Shown here: piece after piece, positions 28,794 to 37,164 of the stretch
How positions within the stretch are numbered: the first letter of the stretch is position 1
Layout: each line of letters starts with the position of its first letter
Origin: Paraburkholderia sartisoli
Lineage (GTDB): Bacteria > Pseudomonadota > Gammaproteobacteria > Burkholderiales > Burkholderiaceae
DNA length: 64,000 nucleotides
Assembly: GCF_900107685.1 (NCBI RefSeq)
Contig: NZ_FNRQ01000004.1
Coordinates: forward strand, 372,001-436,000
Reading direction: 5' to 3'
Notes under the pieces: model-generated
The model's database searches: none
What the model was told of the DNA's origin: nothing
Seen by the model: the letters and a program-made list of their open reading frames with translations, nothing else
Position numbers and translations under genes: made by a program

Positions 28794-29771
28794 ATGAAGA
28801 TCTGTGTCTTCGGAGCAGGTGCAATAGGCGGGCTGATGGGTGTGCAACTGGCACGGGCGGGGGCTGACGTGAGCTTCGTCGCGCGCGGTCCACATCTCGC
28901 CGCCATGCGTGAACACGGCGTGCGACTGCAGATGGACGGCGAGGAAGTCTCCGCCAGGGTCCGCTGCACGTCCGATCCGCGAGAGCTGGGCGTGCAGGAC
29001 TACGTGATCATCACGCTCAAGGCGCACTCACTGCCGGGCGTCGTCGAGTCGATGCAGCCGCTCTTCGGCAAGCACACGGCCATTATCACGGGCACGAACG
29101 GCATCCCTTACTGGTACTTCTATCAACACGGCGGCCAGTTCGCGGGCACGCGCCTCGCGAGCGTCGATCCGGATGGCTCGCAATGGTCGCGGCTCGGCCC
29201 GGAGCGCGCGATTGGCTGCGTGCTGTACCCCGCCGCCGAAATCGCGGAGCCTGGCGTCATCAAGCACGTGTACGGCAAGAAATTCCCGATCGGTGAACCG
29301 AGCGGCGAACGGACCCCGCGTATCCAGCAGTTTCACGAGATGATGCAGGCCGCCGGTTTCGACGCGCCGATCCGCGAGAACATCCGCGACGAAATCTGGC
29401 TCAAGCTGTGGGGTAACCTCTGCTTCAACCCGATCAGCGCGCTCACACACGCGACGCTCGACATCATCACGAGCGATCCCGGCACGCGGGCCCTGTCGCG
29501 CGCGATGATGATCGAAGGCAAGCAGATCGCCGAACAGTTCGGCGTGCATTTTCGCGTCGACGTCGAGAAGCGGATCGATGGCGCGGGCGCGGTCGGCGCG
29601 CACAGAACGTCGATGCTGGTCGACCTGCTGCACAAGCGGCCGATGGAAATCGATCCGCTCCTGACCGTCGTGCAGGAGATGGGACGCCTCGTCAACGCGC
29701 CCACGCCGACCATCGATGTCGTGCTCGCCCTCGTCAAGCAGCGCGAAAAGATGGCGCTGCAGGGCGACTGA
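28794..29771 (+). CDS. Ketopantoate reductase-family enzyme, candidate oxalyl-CoA reductase (PanE2-like)
   Basis: A 325-residue NADPH-dependent reductase of the ApbA/PanE family. It has the Rossmann motif MKICVFGAGAIGGLMGVQLARAG at the N-terminus, then YVIITLKAH, TGTNGIPYWYFY, and the C-terminal helical domain with EIWLKLWGNLCFNPISALT (catalytic lysine region). It is slightly longer than biosynthetic PanE. In Methylobacterium extorquens AM1 a PanE homologue, PanE2, reduces oxalyl-CoA to glyoxylate. The nearby formyl-CoA transferase and OFA antiporters make that role plausible here. Ketopantoate reduction or another 2-oxoacid remains possible. Confidence 0.87.
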   Translation: MKICVFGAGAIGGLMGVQLARAGADVSFVARGPHLAAMREHGVRLQMDGEEVSARVRCTSDPRELGVQDYVIITLKAHSLPGVVESMQPLFGKHTAIITGTNGIPYWYFYQHGGQFAGTRLASVDPDGSQWSRLGPERAIGCVLYPAAEIAEPGVIKHVYGKKFPIGEPSGERTPRIQQFHEMMQAAGFDAPIRENIRDEIWLKLWGNLCFNPISALTHATLDIITSDPGTRALSRAMMIEGKQIAEQFGVHFRVDVEKRIDGAGAVGAHRTSMLVDLLHKRPMEIDPLLTVVQEMGRLVNAPTPTIDVVLALVKQREKMALQGD

Positions 29772-29796
29772 TTTTCACGGCACGGCCTGAGTCACG

Positions 29797-29838
29797 AAGG
29801 GGACCGGATGCGCTGCATCCGGTCCCCTTCGCTTTTGA
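29797..29838. terminator. Terminator between the PanE-like and aldehyde dehydrogenase genes
   Basis: 15-base perfect arms (29797-29811 and 29815-29829) with a 3-base loop, followed by TTCGCTTTT. It lies between convergent genes. Confidence 0.85.
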
Positions 29839-29865
29839 TTCCCGCAAATCAACGCCGCGTGTCGC

Positions 29866-31323
29866 TCAGTGATCGATCGACAGCCACACGCTTTTCGGCT
29901 CCGTGAAGTTCTCGATCGCGACGTCGCCATGCTCGCGCCCGAAGCCCGAATCGCCCGAGCCGCCCCACGGCAGGCGCACGTCGGTATAGCCGTACGTGTT
30001 GATCCACACGGTGCCCGCTCTCAGTTCACGCGCGACGCGATGCACGCGGCCAATGTCCCTGCTCCACACGCCGGCCGCGAGGCTGTAGAGCGTGCCGTTC
30101 GCGATGCGGATCGCGTCGGCTTCGTCGTCGAAGCGGATCACGCTCGCCACCGGGCCAAAAATTTCCTCCTGCGAGATACGCATCTCATGTTCGACGTTGG
30201 CGAACACCGTCGGCTCGACGAAGAAACCGCGCTCGCCGATCCGCGCACCGCCGGTCACGAGCGAAGCGCCCTCGTTCCGGCCGATGTCGACGTAATCGAG
30301 CACCGTCTTCATCTGCGTGGCGGAAACGAGCGGGCCCATCGCTGTTTCCCGCAAGGTCGGGTCGCCGACACGGATCGCCTTTGCCCGCCCCGCGAGCCGT
30401 TCGACCACTTCGTCGTACACGTTGCGATGCGCGAGAATGCGCGAGCCCGCCGAACACACCTGCCCCGTGTTGAAGAAAATCCCCGACGCGGCGGCACGCA
30501 CGGCGTTGTCGACATTCGCGTCGTCGAAGATCACGTTCGCCGACTTGCCGCCGAGTTCGAGCGTCACGCGCTTGAAGTTGCCCGCGGCGCCCTGCAGGAT
30601 GCCGCGTCCCACCGAAGGCGACCCCGTGAACGTGACCTTGTCGACGCCCGGATGCGCGACGAGCGCGTCGCCCACCACGCGCCCCTTGCCCGTGACGATG
30701 TTCAGCACGCCGGGCGGCACGCCCGCTTCGAGCGCGAGTTCGCCGATCCGCAATGCCGACAGCGGCGTGATTTCAGCGGGCTTCACGATCATCGTGCAGC
30801 CGCATGCGAGCGCCGGCGCGATCTTCCACATGCCGATCATCAGCGGAAAATTCCACGGCACGATCGCGGCCACCACGCCGACCGGCTCGCGCAGCGTGTA
30901 TGTCAGCGCGTCGGGACGCACCGGCACCACCTGGCCGTTGATCTTGTCGCACCAGCCGGCGTAGTACGCGAGCGTGTCGATCGCGGCGGGCACGTCCTGG
31001 CGCATCACCGAGGCGATCGGCTTGCCCGCGTCGAGGCTTTCGAGCGCGGCGATTTCATCCTGATGCGTACGCAGGAGTTCGGCGAAGCGGTTGAGGATGC
31101 GCCCGCGTTCCGCGGCGCGCAGCGCGTTCCACACCTTGAGCGCGGCGCGCGCGGCCGCGACCGCCGTGTCGACGTCCGCCGCGCTGCCCTGGGCGACGAG
31201 CGCAATCGGTTCCTCTGTGGCGGGGTTCACGTCGACGGAATATTCACCGGTACCCGGCGGCACGCGTTTGCCGCCGATCAGCAGGTCATGGCGTTTGAGG
31301 TCGGTCTTCGCTTGAGTGTCCAT
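29866..31323 (-). CDS. Aldehyde dehydrogenase family protein
   Basis: A 485-residue NAD(P)-dependent aldehyde dehydrogenase. Landmarks: VVAAIVPWNFPLMIGMWKIAPALACGCTMIVKPAE (NAD binding), VTFTGSPSVGR, the catalytic glutamate in VTLELGGKSANV, the catalytic cysteine in FFNTGQVCSAGSR, and QEEIFGPV near the end. It resembles betaine-aldehyde-type enzymes. It is the last gene of a minus-strand OFA antiporter/LysR/ALDH run. In an oxalate setting it might handle glyoxylate, glycolaldehyde or another small aldehyde, but the substrate cannot be read. An AAGGAG site precedes the ATG at 31323. Confidence 0.93.
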   Translation of the reverse strand: MDTQAKTDLKRHDLLIGGKRVPPGTGEYSVDVNPATEEPIALVAQGSAADVDTAVAAARAALKVWNALRAAERGRILNRFAELLRTHQDEIAALESLDAGKPIASVMRQDVPAAIDTLAYYAGWCDKINGQVVPVRPDALTYTLREPVGVVAAIVPWNFPLMIGMWKIAPALACGCTMIVKPAEITPLSALRIGELALEAGVPPGVLNIVTGKGRVVGDALVAHPGVDKVTFTGSPSVGRGILQGAAGNFKRVTLELGGKSANVIFDDANVDNAVRAAASGIFFNTGQVCSAGSRILAHRNVYDEVVERLAGRAKAIRVGDPTLRETAMGPLVSATQMKTVLDYVDIGRNEGASLVTGGARIGERGFFVEPTVFANVEHEMRISQEEIFGPVASVIRFDDEADAIRIANGTLYSLAAGVWSRDIGRVHRVARELRAGTVWINTYGYTDVRLPWGGSGDSGFGREHGDVAIENFTEPKSVWLSIDH

Positions 31324-31381
31324 TGTCGTGCTCCTTGCAAAAGTCATTCATTGCGCGCCCCACAGCACAGGACCGCGCGGG

Positions 31382-32371
31382 CTACGGCGTTCGTAACACC
31401 GTGCCATTGCCGGGTAGCGCCGCGAGCGTGCGCGGACCGACGCCTGGCCACATCGGGGCCGTATCGCTGAGCGGGCCCTGAGGGTGCGCCTCCTTGAAGA
31501 ACTGCGACCAGACCGCTTCCGCGTTCGGCCGGAGCGAGCGGTTCTTGCGACGCACGAGCATCGTCACCAGCGAGACTTCCGGGACTAGCGGCCGCGTGAC
31601 GGTGCGAGCCGAATGCGCGGGCCAGTGTGCGTCGACAGGCAGAACGCCAACGCCGAGCCCGAGTTCGATCATGCGCAAAACAGCGGCCACGTGCCCCAGT
31701 TCCTGAACCGGACGCGCGCGCGGGCGCAACGCGCCAAGCGCGCGATCGACGCTCGCGCGGCTGCCGGCATCCGCGTTCAGCGTGACGAGCGGCACGTCGT
31801 CGAGCGCGTTCCATGCCAGCGTGGGGCGCAGCGCGAGCGGATGGGCCTCGGGTAATACCGCGCACAGCGGCGTGGAAAACAGCACCTGCGCATGCATGCC
31901 GGTGTACGCAGCGGGATCGAAATCGGAGACGACGCCAAAGTCGACTTCGCCATGCTCGACGCCCGCCAGCACAGCCGCCTGCGGGACGTCCTTGACGGAG
32001 ATGATCAGATCGGGGAAAGCGGCCGCGCAGCGCGCGAGACCGCCGGGCAGCCAGCTCGACGACAGCACCGGATTGCTCGCGATCACCACGACGCCCGTGT
32101 GGCTCTCGTGCGCGGCACGGCCCTCGCGCAGCGTGATGTCGATTTCGTCGAGCAGACGGCCAATACGGCGCTCGAGACTGGCGCCGGCCGTCGTCAGTTC
32201 GACCTGACGCGTCGTGCGGTCGAAGAGCCGGAGCTCGATCGCTTCCTCAAGCTCGCGCACGCAGCGGCTGACCGCCGACTGCGTGAGATCGAATTCGCGC
32301 GCCGCGCGGGTAAAGCTCCGCTGGCGCGCGACCGCAACGAACACCTTCAGCTGATGCAGCGAGATATTCAT
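31382..32371 (-). CDS. LysR-family transcriptional regulator
   Basis: A 329-residue LysR regulator. The N-terminal helix-turn-helix is HQLKVFVAVARQRSFTRAAREFDLTQSAVSRCVRELEEAI, and the two-lobed effector domain begins near residue 90 (GVVVIASNPVLSSSWLPGGL). It is encoded between the OFA antiporter (18-base gap) and the aldehyde dehydrogenase (58-base gap), so all three are probably co-transcribed and it may be autoregulated with them. The proline-rich last 40 residues extend past the usual LysR end. Confidence 0.92.
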   Translation of the reverse strand: MNISLHQLKVFVAVARQRSFTRAAREFDLTQSAVSRCVRELEEAIELRLFDRTTRQVELTTAGASLERRIGRLLDEIDITLREGRAAHESHTGVVVIASNPVLSSSWLPGGLARCAAAFPDLIISVKDVPQAAVLAGVEHGEVDFGVVSDFDPAAYTGMHAQVLFSTPLCAVLPEAHPLALRPTLAWNALDDVPLVTLNADAGSRASVDRALGALRPRARPVQELGHVAAVLRMIELGLGVGVLPVDAHWPAHSARTVTRPLVPEVSLVTMLVRRKNRSLRPNAEAVWSQFFKEAHPQGPLSDTAPMWPGVGPRTLAALPGNGTVLRTP

Positions 32372-32389
32372 GACGCGAAAGACCGTGGT

Positions 32390-33718
32390 TTATTCACCCG
32401 TCTGCTCCGGCCAGTGGCTCAGTCGGGAGGCACTTTTGGTCTGCACGACCGGATTTTCGCTCGCTTCCACCCAGCGGGTGCGCATCGGCGCGAGGATGAA
32501 CTTCGCCGAGATGCCGGCCGCGATCGTGATGACCGCCGACACGATGAACACCAGGTTCCATCCGCCCGTCGCCGAGAGCACCGAGGCGATCGGCACGATC
32601 AGCGACGCCGTGCCCTTCGCCGTGTACAGCGTGCCCGCATTGGAAGCCGCGTACTTGCTGCCGAACGTGTCCGCGCAGATTGCCGGAAAGATCGAGAAAA
32701 TCTCGCCCCAGAACAGGAAGATCAGCGCGGCGAACGTCATGAACGCATACGGGTTACTGCCGTACTGCATCAAACCGAGCAGCGCGAGCCCCTCACCGAT
32801 GAAGATGAAGAACATCGTGTTTTCACGGCCGATCTTGTCGGAGATGAAGCCACAGAAAGGACGCGTGAAGCCGTTGCAGATGTTGTCGATCGAGAGCGTC
32901 ATCGTGAGCAGCGGCAGCGTCATGCCGAAGAAGCTCATCGGCAGTTTCGCGAGGCCCCAGTCTTTCGCAATCGGGCCGAGCTGCGCGGTGGCCATCAGGC
33001 CGCCCGCGGCCACCGCGACGAACGACGCGTAGATCACCCAGAACACCGGCGTCTTGATCATCTGCCCCGGCGTGTAGTCGATCTTGCTCATCGCGAACTT
33101 CCTCTTCGCGGTGGACGTCGAACGCAGCGCCGGCTTGTGCAGCAGCAGCGCCAGCACGAAAATGCACACGCCCTGCAGGATGCCAAAGAACAGGAACGTA
33201 TGTTCGTAACCCGTGCGCGTGATCATGTTGGCGATCGGAATCACCGTAACCGCGGCGCCCGCGCCAAAACCCGCCGCCGTCAGGCCGGCCGCGAGCCCGC
33301 GGCGGTCCGGAAACAGTTTCAGCGCATTGCCCACGCACGTGCCATACACGCCGCCCGCGCCGAGACCCGCGATCACGGCCGCCGCGTACAACTCAGGCAA
33401 GGTCGTCGCGTATGAATTCATGATCCATGCGACGCCCGCGCACAGCGCGCCGACGGCAACGACCGGTCGTGGACCGAACCTGTCGACCAGCCAGCCCTCA
33501 ACGGGCACGAGCCACGTCTCGGTCAGGATGAAAATCGAAAAGGCCAGCTGGATCGACGCCTGCCCCCAGTGATGCCGCGCGTTCATCGGTGCGACGAACA
33601 GTGTCCACGCATATTGAAGATTGGCGACGAGTGCCATGCACACCATGCCAATGACGAGTTGAGTCCACCGGTTCCCTAGAAAAGAAGGGGCAGGCGGTTG
33701 CTGGGTGAGAACGTTCAT
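32390..33718 (-). CDS. OFA-family major facilitator (oxalate:formate antiporter-like)
   Basis: A 442-residue inner-membrane carrier with about 12 transmembrane helices, of the oxalate/formate antiporter (OFA) branch. Blocks include RWTQLVIGMVCMALVANLQYAWTLFV, LVDRFGPRPVVAVGALCAG, ADTFGSKYAASNAGTLYTAKG and GWNLVFIVSAVITIAAGISA. It would exchange or import oxalate or a similar carboxylate. No small-subunit gene lies beside this copy, unlike the paralogue at 41922. A GGAGAC site precedes the start, and a long AT-rich region separates it from the divergent LysR gene. Confidence 0.92.
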   Translation of the reverse strand: MNVLTQQPPAPSFLGNRWTQLVIGMVCMALVANLQYAWTLFVAPMNARHHWGQASIQLAFSIFILTETWLVPVEGWLVDRFGPRPVVAVGALCAGVAWIMNSYATTLPELYAAAVIAGLGAGGVYGTCVGNALKLFPDRRGLAAGLTAAGFGAGAAVTVIPIANMITRTGYEHTFLFFGILQGVCIFVLALLLHKPALRSTSTAKRKFAMSKIDYTPGQMIKTPVFWVIYASFVAVAAGGLMATAQLGPIAKDWGLAKLPMSFFGMTLPLLTMTLSIDNICNGFTRPFCGFISDKIGRENTMFFIFIGEGLALLGLMQYGSNPYAFMTFAALIFLFWGEIFSIFPAICADTFGSKYAASNAGTLYTAKGTASLIVPIASVLSATGGWNLVFIVSAVITIAAGISAKFILAPMRTRWVEASENPVVQTKSASRLSHWPEQTGE

Positions 33719-34076
33719 GTGTCTTGTCTCCGCTATCTATTCAGTGCAACCGGCCCGATCGCCATGCTGCATCCATTCCAGCTTATAGTTAAGACCCGAA
33801 AATCAATGCCATCGGGAATATTCGACACCTGCATTGCCTCAATTTAATTCATTTAAAAAAGCAATGCGAAAATCATCAGACTGAAAGAACGGACTTTACT
33901 TAACCGGCTTTTACCGGATCAACCCCTTGCTACGCATGCTCCATACCCCTACGCGTTAACCCGGTGCGCCACGTATTTATAACCGCTGTCTTACAGAACC
34001 ATGCTAGGGTCATTGCTCAATAACTAATAATTAAAGTTTGTTATTATGTAGATTCACTCTTGCTTATACATCGGCC
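33719..34076. other. AT-rich divergent control region, antiporter to LysR
   Basis: 358 bases, clearly richer in A/T than the surroundings, separating divergent genes. It contains a long inverted repeat GCATTGC (33831-33837) / GCAATGC (33861-33867) around an A/T-rich core, and the AATAAC/GTTATT dyad described separately. No ORF is supported. It is the likely shared promoter region for the antiporter operon and lysR. Confidence 0.6.
34019..34045. promoter_or_regulatory. ACTTTAA-type element and dyad in the lysR promoter
   Basis: AATAAC (34019-34024) N15 GTTATT (34040-34045) is an interrupted dyad. On the minus strand the stretch 34045-34024 reads AATAACAAACTTTAATTATT, matching the elements at 28632 and 35038. 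It ends 31 bases before the LysR start, which suits autoregulation. Confidence 0.6.
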
Positions 34077-35024
34077 ATGACGATGAGAAACGCAACACTT
34101 CGCCAGTTGAAGGTCTTCGAAACGGTCGCGCGCCACCTCAGTTTTTCGCGCGCGGCGGAGGAGCTGCATCTCACGCAGCCGGCCGTTTCCACCCAGGTCC
34201 GCCAGCTCGAAGACCACGCGGGGCTTCCCCTTTTCGAGCAGCTCGGCAAGAAAATCTACCTGACGCCCGCCGGCACGGAGATGCTTCACTACAGCCGCGC
34301 GATCATCCAGCAGTTCCACGAAGTCGACGAAGCGATGGGCCGGCTTAAAGGCGTCTCGGGCGGCACGCTGAACGTGGCGGTGATCAGCGCCGGCGACTAC
34401 TTCTTTCCGCGCCTGCTCGCCGAATTCACGCGCCGCTATTCGGGTGTGACGCTCAACCTTGCGGTACACAACCGCGAGGAGCTGCTGCACCAGCTGTCGA
34501 CCAACCAGACCGATCTCGCGGTGATGGTCCGTCCGCCGCACGAAATGGATTCGGTCAACGAATCGTTCGCGCCGCACCCTTATGTCATCGTCGCGTCGCC
34601 CAGCCATCCGCTCACCAGAAAGAGCAACATCCGGTTGAGCCAGCTGGCGAACGAGGCGTTCATCGTGCGCGAGCGCGGCTCCGACACGTGGAATTCGATG
34701 GAAGAAGGCTTCGCTGGCCGGCTCACGAATCTCAAGGTCGCGATGGAGATCAAGAGCACGGAAACGATCAAGCAGGCGGTCATCGCGGGCATGGGCATCG
34801 CGTTTCTGTCCGCGCATACGATCAGCCTCGAACTGCAGGTCGGCAATCTCGCCGTGCTGGATGTCGAAGGCTTTCCGGTCATGCTCAACTGGTACGTGGT
34901 GCATCGCAAGAACAAGCGCCTGCCGCCCGTCGCCGAAGCGTTCAAGCGCTTCCTGATGGAAGAAGGCGCGAACCTCATCGAACAGATCACCAACCTGAAG
35001 GATTCGGGCGTGTATAAGCGATAG
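34077..35024 (+). CDS. LysR-family transcriptional regulator (CbbR-like)
   Basis: A 315-residue LysR regulator of the CbbR-like subgroup. Helix-turn-helix: ATLRQLKVFETVARHLSFSRAAEELHLTQPAVSTQVRQLE. Effector domain: GGTLNVAVISAGDYFFPRLLAEF, LAVHNREELLHQLSTNQTDLAVM, VIAGMGIAFLSAHTI. CbbR-type proteins usually sense central-carbon intermediates. It is divergent from the OFA antiporter operon, and its own promoter carries the motif shared with two other island genes, so it is the best candidate for the shared regulator. The ATG at 34077 or the in-frame ATG at 34083 is the likely start. Confidence 0.92.
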   Translation: MTMRNATLRQLKVFETVARHLSFSRAAEELHLTQPAVSTQVRQLEDHAGLPLFEQLGKKIYLTPAGTEMLHYSRAIIQQFHEVDEAMGRLKGVSGGTLNVAVISAGDYFFPRLLAEFTRRYSGVTLNLAVHNREELLHQLSTNQTDLAVMVRPPHEMDSVNESFAPHPYVIVASPSHPLTRKSNIRLSQLANEAFIVRERGSDTWNSMEEGFAGRLTNLKVAMEIKSTETIKQAVIAGMGIAFLSAHTISLELQVGNLAVLDVEGFPVMLNWYVVHRKNKRLPPVAEAFKRFLMEEGANLIEQITNLKDSGVYKR

Positions 35025-35036
35025 CGTATGGTTTTC

Positions 35037-35056
35037 CAATAAAACTTTAACTATTG
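35037..35056. promoter_or_regulatory. ACTTTAA-type element upstream of the small gene at 35118
   Basis: CAATA (35037-35041) N10 TATTG (35052-35056) encloses AATAAAACTTTAACTAT (35038-35054). Its last 10 bases and much of the following 13 match the element at 28637-28659. Confidence 0.6.
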
Positions 35057-35117
35057 CCGATCGGTGCGCATGCCTATGCTTGAGTCGAGTCATTTCACTC
35101 AACCGCCTGGGAGCCCG

Positions 35118-35432
35118 ATGATGATCAATCACGCTTCGGTTCAGTCTCATACCACCTCGCGTGCTGGCCGCGTCATTGCGGACAGTCCTGACGATGCGCA
35201 CCTGAGCGCATGGAACGCGGCATTCAGCGACCTTGGGTTGCGGTTTCGCTGGGATCGCGACACGCTCGATGCGCTCAATGAGTTCAACTGCGAACTCGCG
35301 CGCGTTACCGCGTACATCGAGCAGTTCCACGCCCATCTGCACAAGGCCTACGACGCCGACTTCCTGGCCCAGCTGATCCTGCAGAAGAAGAGCCAGTACT
35401 TCGATGCTTTCACGCCGGCACGCGGCGCCTGA
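35118..35432 (+). CDS. Small hypothetical protein in the oxalate island
   Basis: A 104-residue soluble protein that I do not recognise. The C-terminal half is helical and well ordered (FSDLGLRFRWDRDTLDALNEFNCELARVTAYIEQFHAHLHKAYDADFLAQLIL), with a His-rich patch HAHLHKAY. The start MMINHAS follows CTGGGAG. A copy of the putative LysR motif lies just upstream, which suggests a role tied to the island. Function unknown. Confidence 0.65.
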   Translation: MMINHASVQSHTTSRAGRVIADSPDDAHLSAWNAAFSDLGLRFRWDRDTLDALNEFNCELARVTAYIEQFHAHLHKAYDADFLAQLILQKKSQYFDAFTPARGA

Positions 35433-35500
35433 TCTGCTTCGATACAACCCTGCCTGCACGCGCCTCCTGTAACTGGTTGAGCGTGCACCCTCATTCACGC

Positions 35501-36256
35501 TCACTTCACGGGCGGTGCGCCCACCGGGTGACGCATCGCGCGATAACGCTGCCTGCCGCGATACCGCCATTCGACGCCGCGCCGGTACGCGCCCGCGCGC
35601 TGGACGCCGCATTCGTCGCGCAGGGACCAGCAAGGCGTCGAGAAATCGTCGCCGGGCACAATGTGTGAGGGATCGCCGCGCAATTCGATGCGCTCCAGGA
35701 TGCCGCGCCGATGCATGACACCGCAGCGCGCATGAACGCGCGCACCGGGTATCGCGAACGCGGGCGCATGGGGCTCGTGATCGGCGGCGGTCATCATGTG
35801 CGCGCCGAGCGCGGCGGCGAGCAGGCTCATCGCGAAGAGCGCGGCCACGTCGAAGTTATGCGTGTCTTCCGTCACGAACGCGTAGCCGAGCCACGCACAC
35901 AGCAGCAGCGCGACGACGTTGACGATCTTGTAGCCGGGAAACGCTGCGTTGCGATCCACGAGCAGGCCGTGCAGCTTGAAAAACGCAATGGCACAGCCGG
36001 CAAACACGAGTCCGCCGATAAACACCGCGACGCACGACTCGACGCGTTCGATGCCCACCGGCATCGTGGCAAGCAGATAACGCGCGAAGCCCGCGCCGGT
36101 CACCATCAGCCCGACGCCGCTGCCAAGTAGCGTCAGGAAACCGGGCCTGTGCAGCAGATCGCGATGGCGAACCGTCCGCGCGCAAAACGTTGCGCCTGCA
36201 ACAATCGACAGAACGCCGACAATCGCATAGACGGCGTTGCCCAATTCTTCCGGCAT
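35501..36256 (-). CDS. Hypothetical inner-membrane protein
   Basis: A 251-residue protein with about five hydrophobic segments in its first 160 residues (AVYAIVGVLSIVAGATF, LTLLGSGVGLMVTGAGFARYLLA, CVAVFIGGLVFAGCAIAFF, IVNVVALLLCAWLGYAFV, LFAMSLLAAALGAHMM). A hydrophilic, Arg-rich tail of about 90 residues follows. The family is not recognised. It lies 41 bases after the FAH-family gene and so is probably the third gene of the frc transcript. A GGAGGAGAC site supports the start. Confidence 0.7.
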   Translation of the reverse strand: MPEELGNAVYAIVGVLSIVAGATFCARTVRHRDLLHRPGFLTLLGSGVGLMVTGAGFARYLLATMPVGIERVESCVAVFIGGLVFAGCAIAFFKLHGLLVDRNAAFPGYKIVNVVALLLCAWLGYAFVTEDTHNFDVAALFAMSLLAAALGAHMMTAADHEPHAPAFAIPGARVHARCGVMHRRGILERIELRGDPSHIVPGDDFSTPCWSLRDECGVQRAGAYRRGVEWRYRGRQRYRAMRHPVGAPPVK

Positions 36257-36297
36257 GTCTCCTCCTCCCGCGACGCCGTGGTACGGCGTCGCCCAGA

Positions 36298-37116
36298 TCA
36301 GACGGAAATACTCGCGGCCGTGATGGCGGCCTGTTCTGTGCCCTCGCCCGTCAAGGCGAGGATGTTGCTCAACGTGCCAATGCCGTCGATCGAAACCGTC
36401 ACCGTCGCGCCATCCTTGATCGACCCGACGCCAATCGACGTTCCGCAGGCGATCACGTCGCCCGGTTCCAGTGTCAGGTCGTGAGAAATCATGCTGACCT
36501 GCTCAGCCGGCGAAAACACCATGTCCGACAACGGATAGTTCTGTCGCTCCACGCCATCGACCTTCGTCACGACGTGACACGCCTGCCAGTCGAGACCCGA
36601 CACGATCGCCGGACCGACACAGCAAAACGTATCGAAGCCTTTCGCGCGACACCATTGCGGAAAGTGCGGATTTTCCGTGAGCAACTCGGCAGCCGTCACG
36701 TCGTTGACGATCGTGTAGCCGAAGATCGACGCCGCGGCCTCCTCGACGCTCGCCGCGCGGCAGCGTTTGCCGATCACGATGCCCAGTTCGCCTTCGTACG
36801 CGATCTTGCCCGCGTAGCTGACCGGCCGCCGGATCGGATCACCAGACCCGATCACGGATTCCGCCGGCTTGATCAGAAAGAGCGGATGTGACGGCACCGG
36901 CTTCTCGAGCTTGGCGGCGAGCGCATGGAAGTTGTTCCACAACGCGACGACCTTGCCGGGCGCGCAGGGCGCGATCTGCGTGAGCGCGCGCGTCGACAGC
37001 ACGGCGCCCGTCGGCACCGGATGATGAAGACCTGCGTATTCGTGCAGATAGCCGTTTTCAACACGGCCGAAGACGATGTTGCCGTCATTCGACTTGAAGC
37101 GCATCCAGGTTTCCAC
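36298..37116 (-). CDS. Fumarylacetoacetate hydrolase-family protein
   Basis: A 272-residue enzyme of the FAH superfamily (hydrolases, decarboxylases and isomerases of 2-keto acids, or acylpyruvate hydrolases). It has SYAGKIAYEGELGIVIGKRCR and FGYTIVNDVTAAELL (metal-binding E-x-E and D positions), KGFDTFCCVGPAIV and GDVIACGTSIGVGSI. Translation appears to start at a GTG behind AGGGAA; an in-frame ATG lies 12 bases later. It sits 48 bases downstream of frc, so probably acts on a keto-acid linked to oxalate/CoA chemistry. The exact reaction is unknown. Confidence 0.88.
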   Translation of the reverse strand: METWMRFKSNDGNIVFGRVENGYLHEYAGLHHPVPTGAVLSTRALTQIAPCAPGKVVALWNNFHALAAKLEKPVPSHPLFLIKPAESVIGSGDPIRRPVSYAGKIAYEGELGIVIGKRCRAASVEEAAASIFGYTIVNDVTAAELLTENPHFPQWCRAKGFDTFCCVGPAIVSGLDWQACHVVTKVDGVERQNYPLSDMVFSPAEQVSMISHDLTLEPGDVIACGTSIGVGSIKDGATVTVSIDGIGTLSNILALTGEGTEQAAITAASISV

Positions 37117-37164
37117 GGTCAGTTCCCTGTGAGTGAGATGTGATCTTCTCGCGTATGCGAAGCG

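Noticed and set aside
31892..33415. 507-residue open frame on the plus strand
   Set aside because: Antisense to the LysR and OFA antiporter genes; composition is that of a shadow frame.
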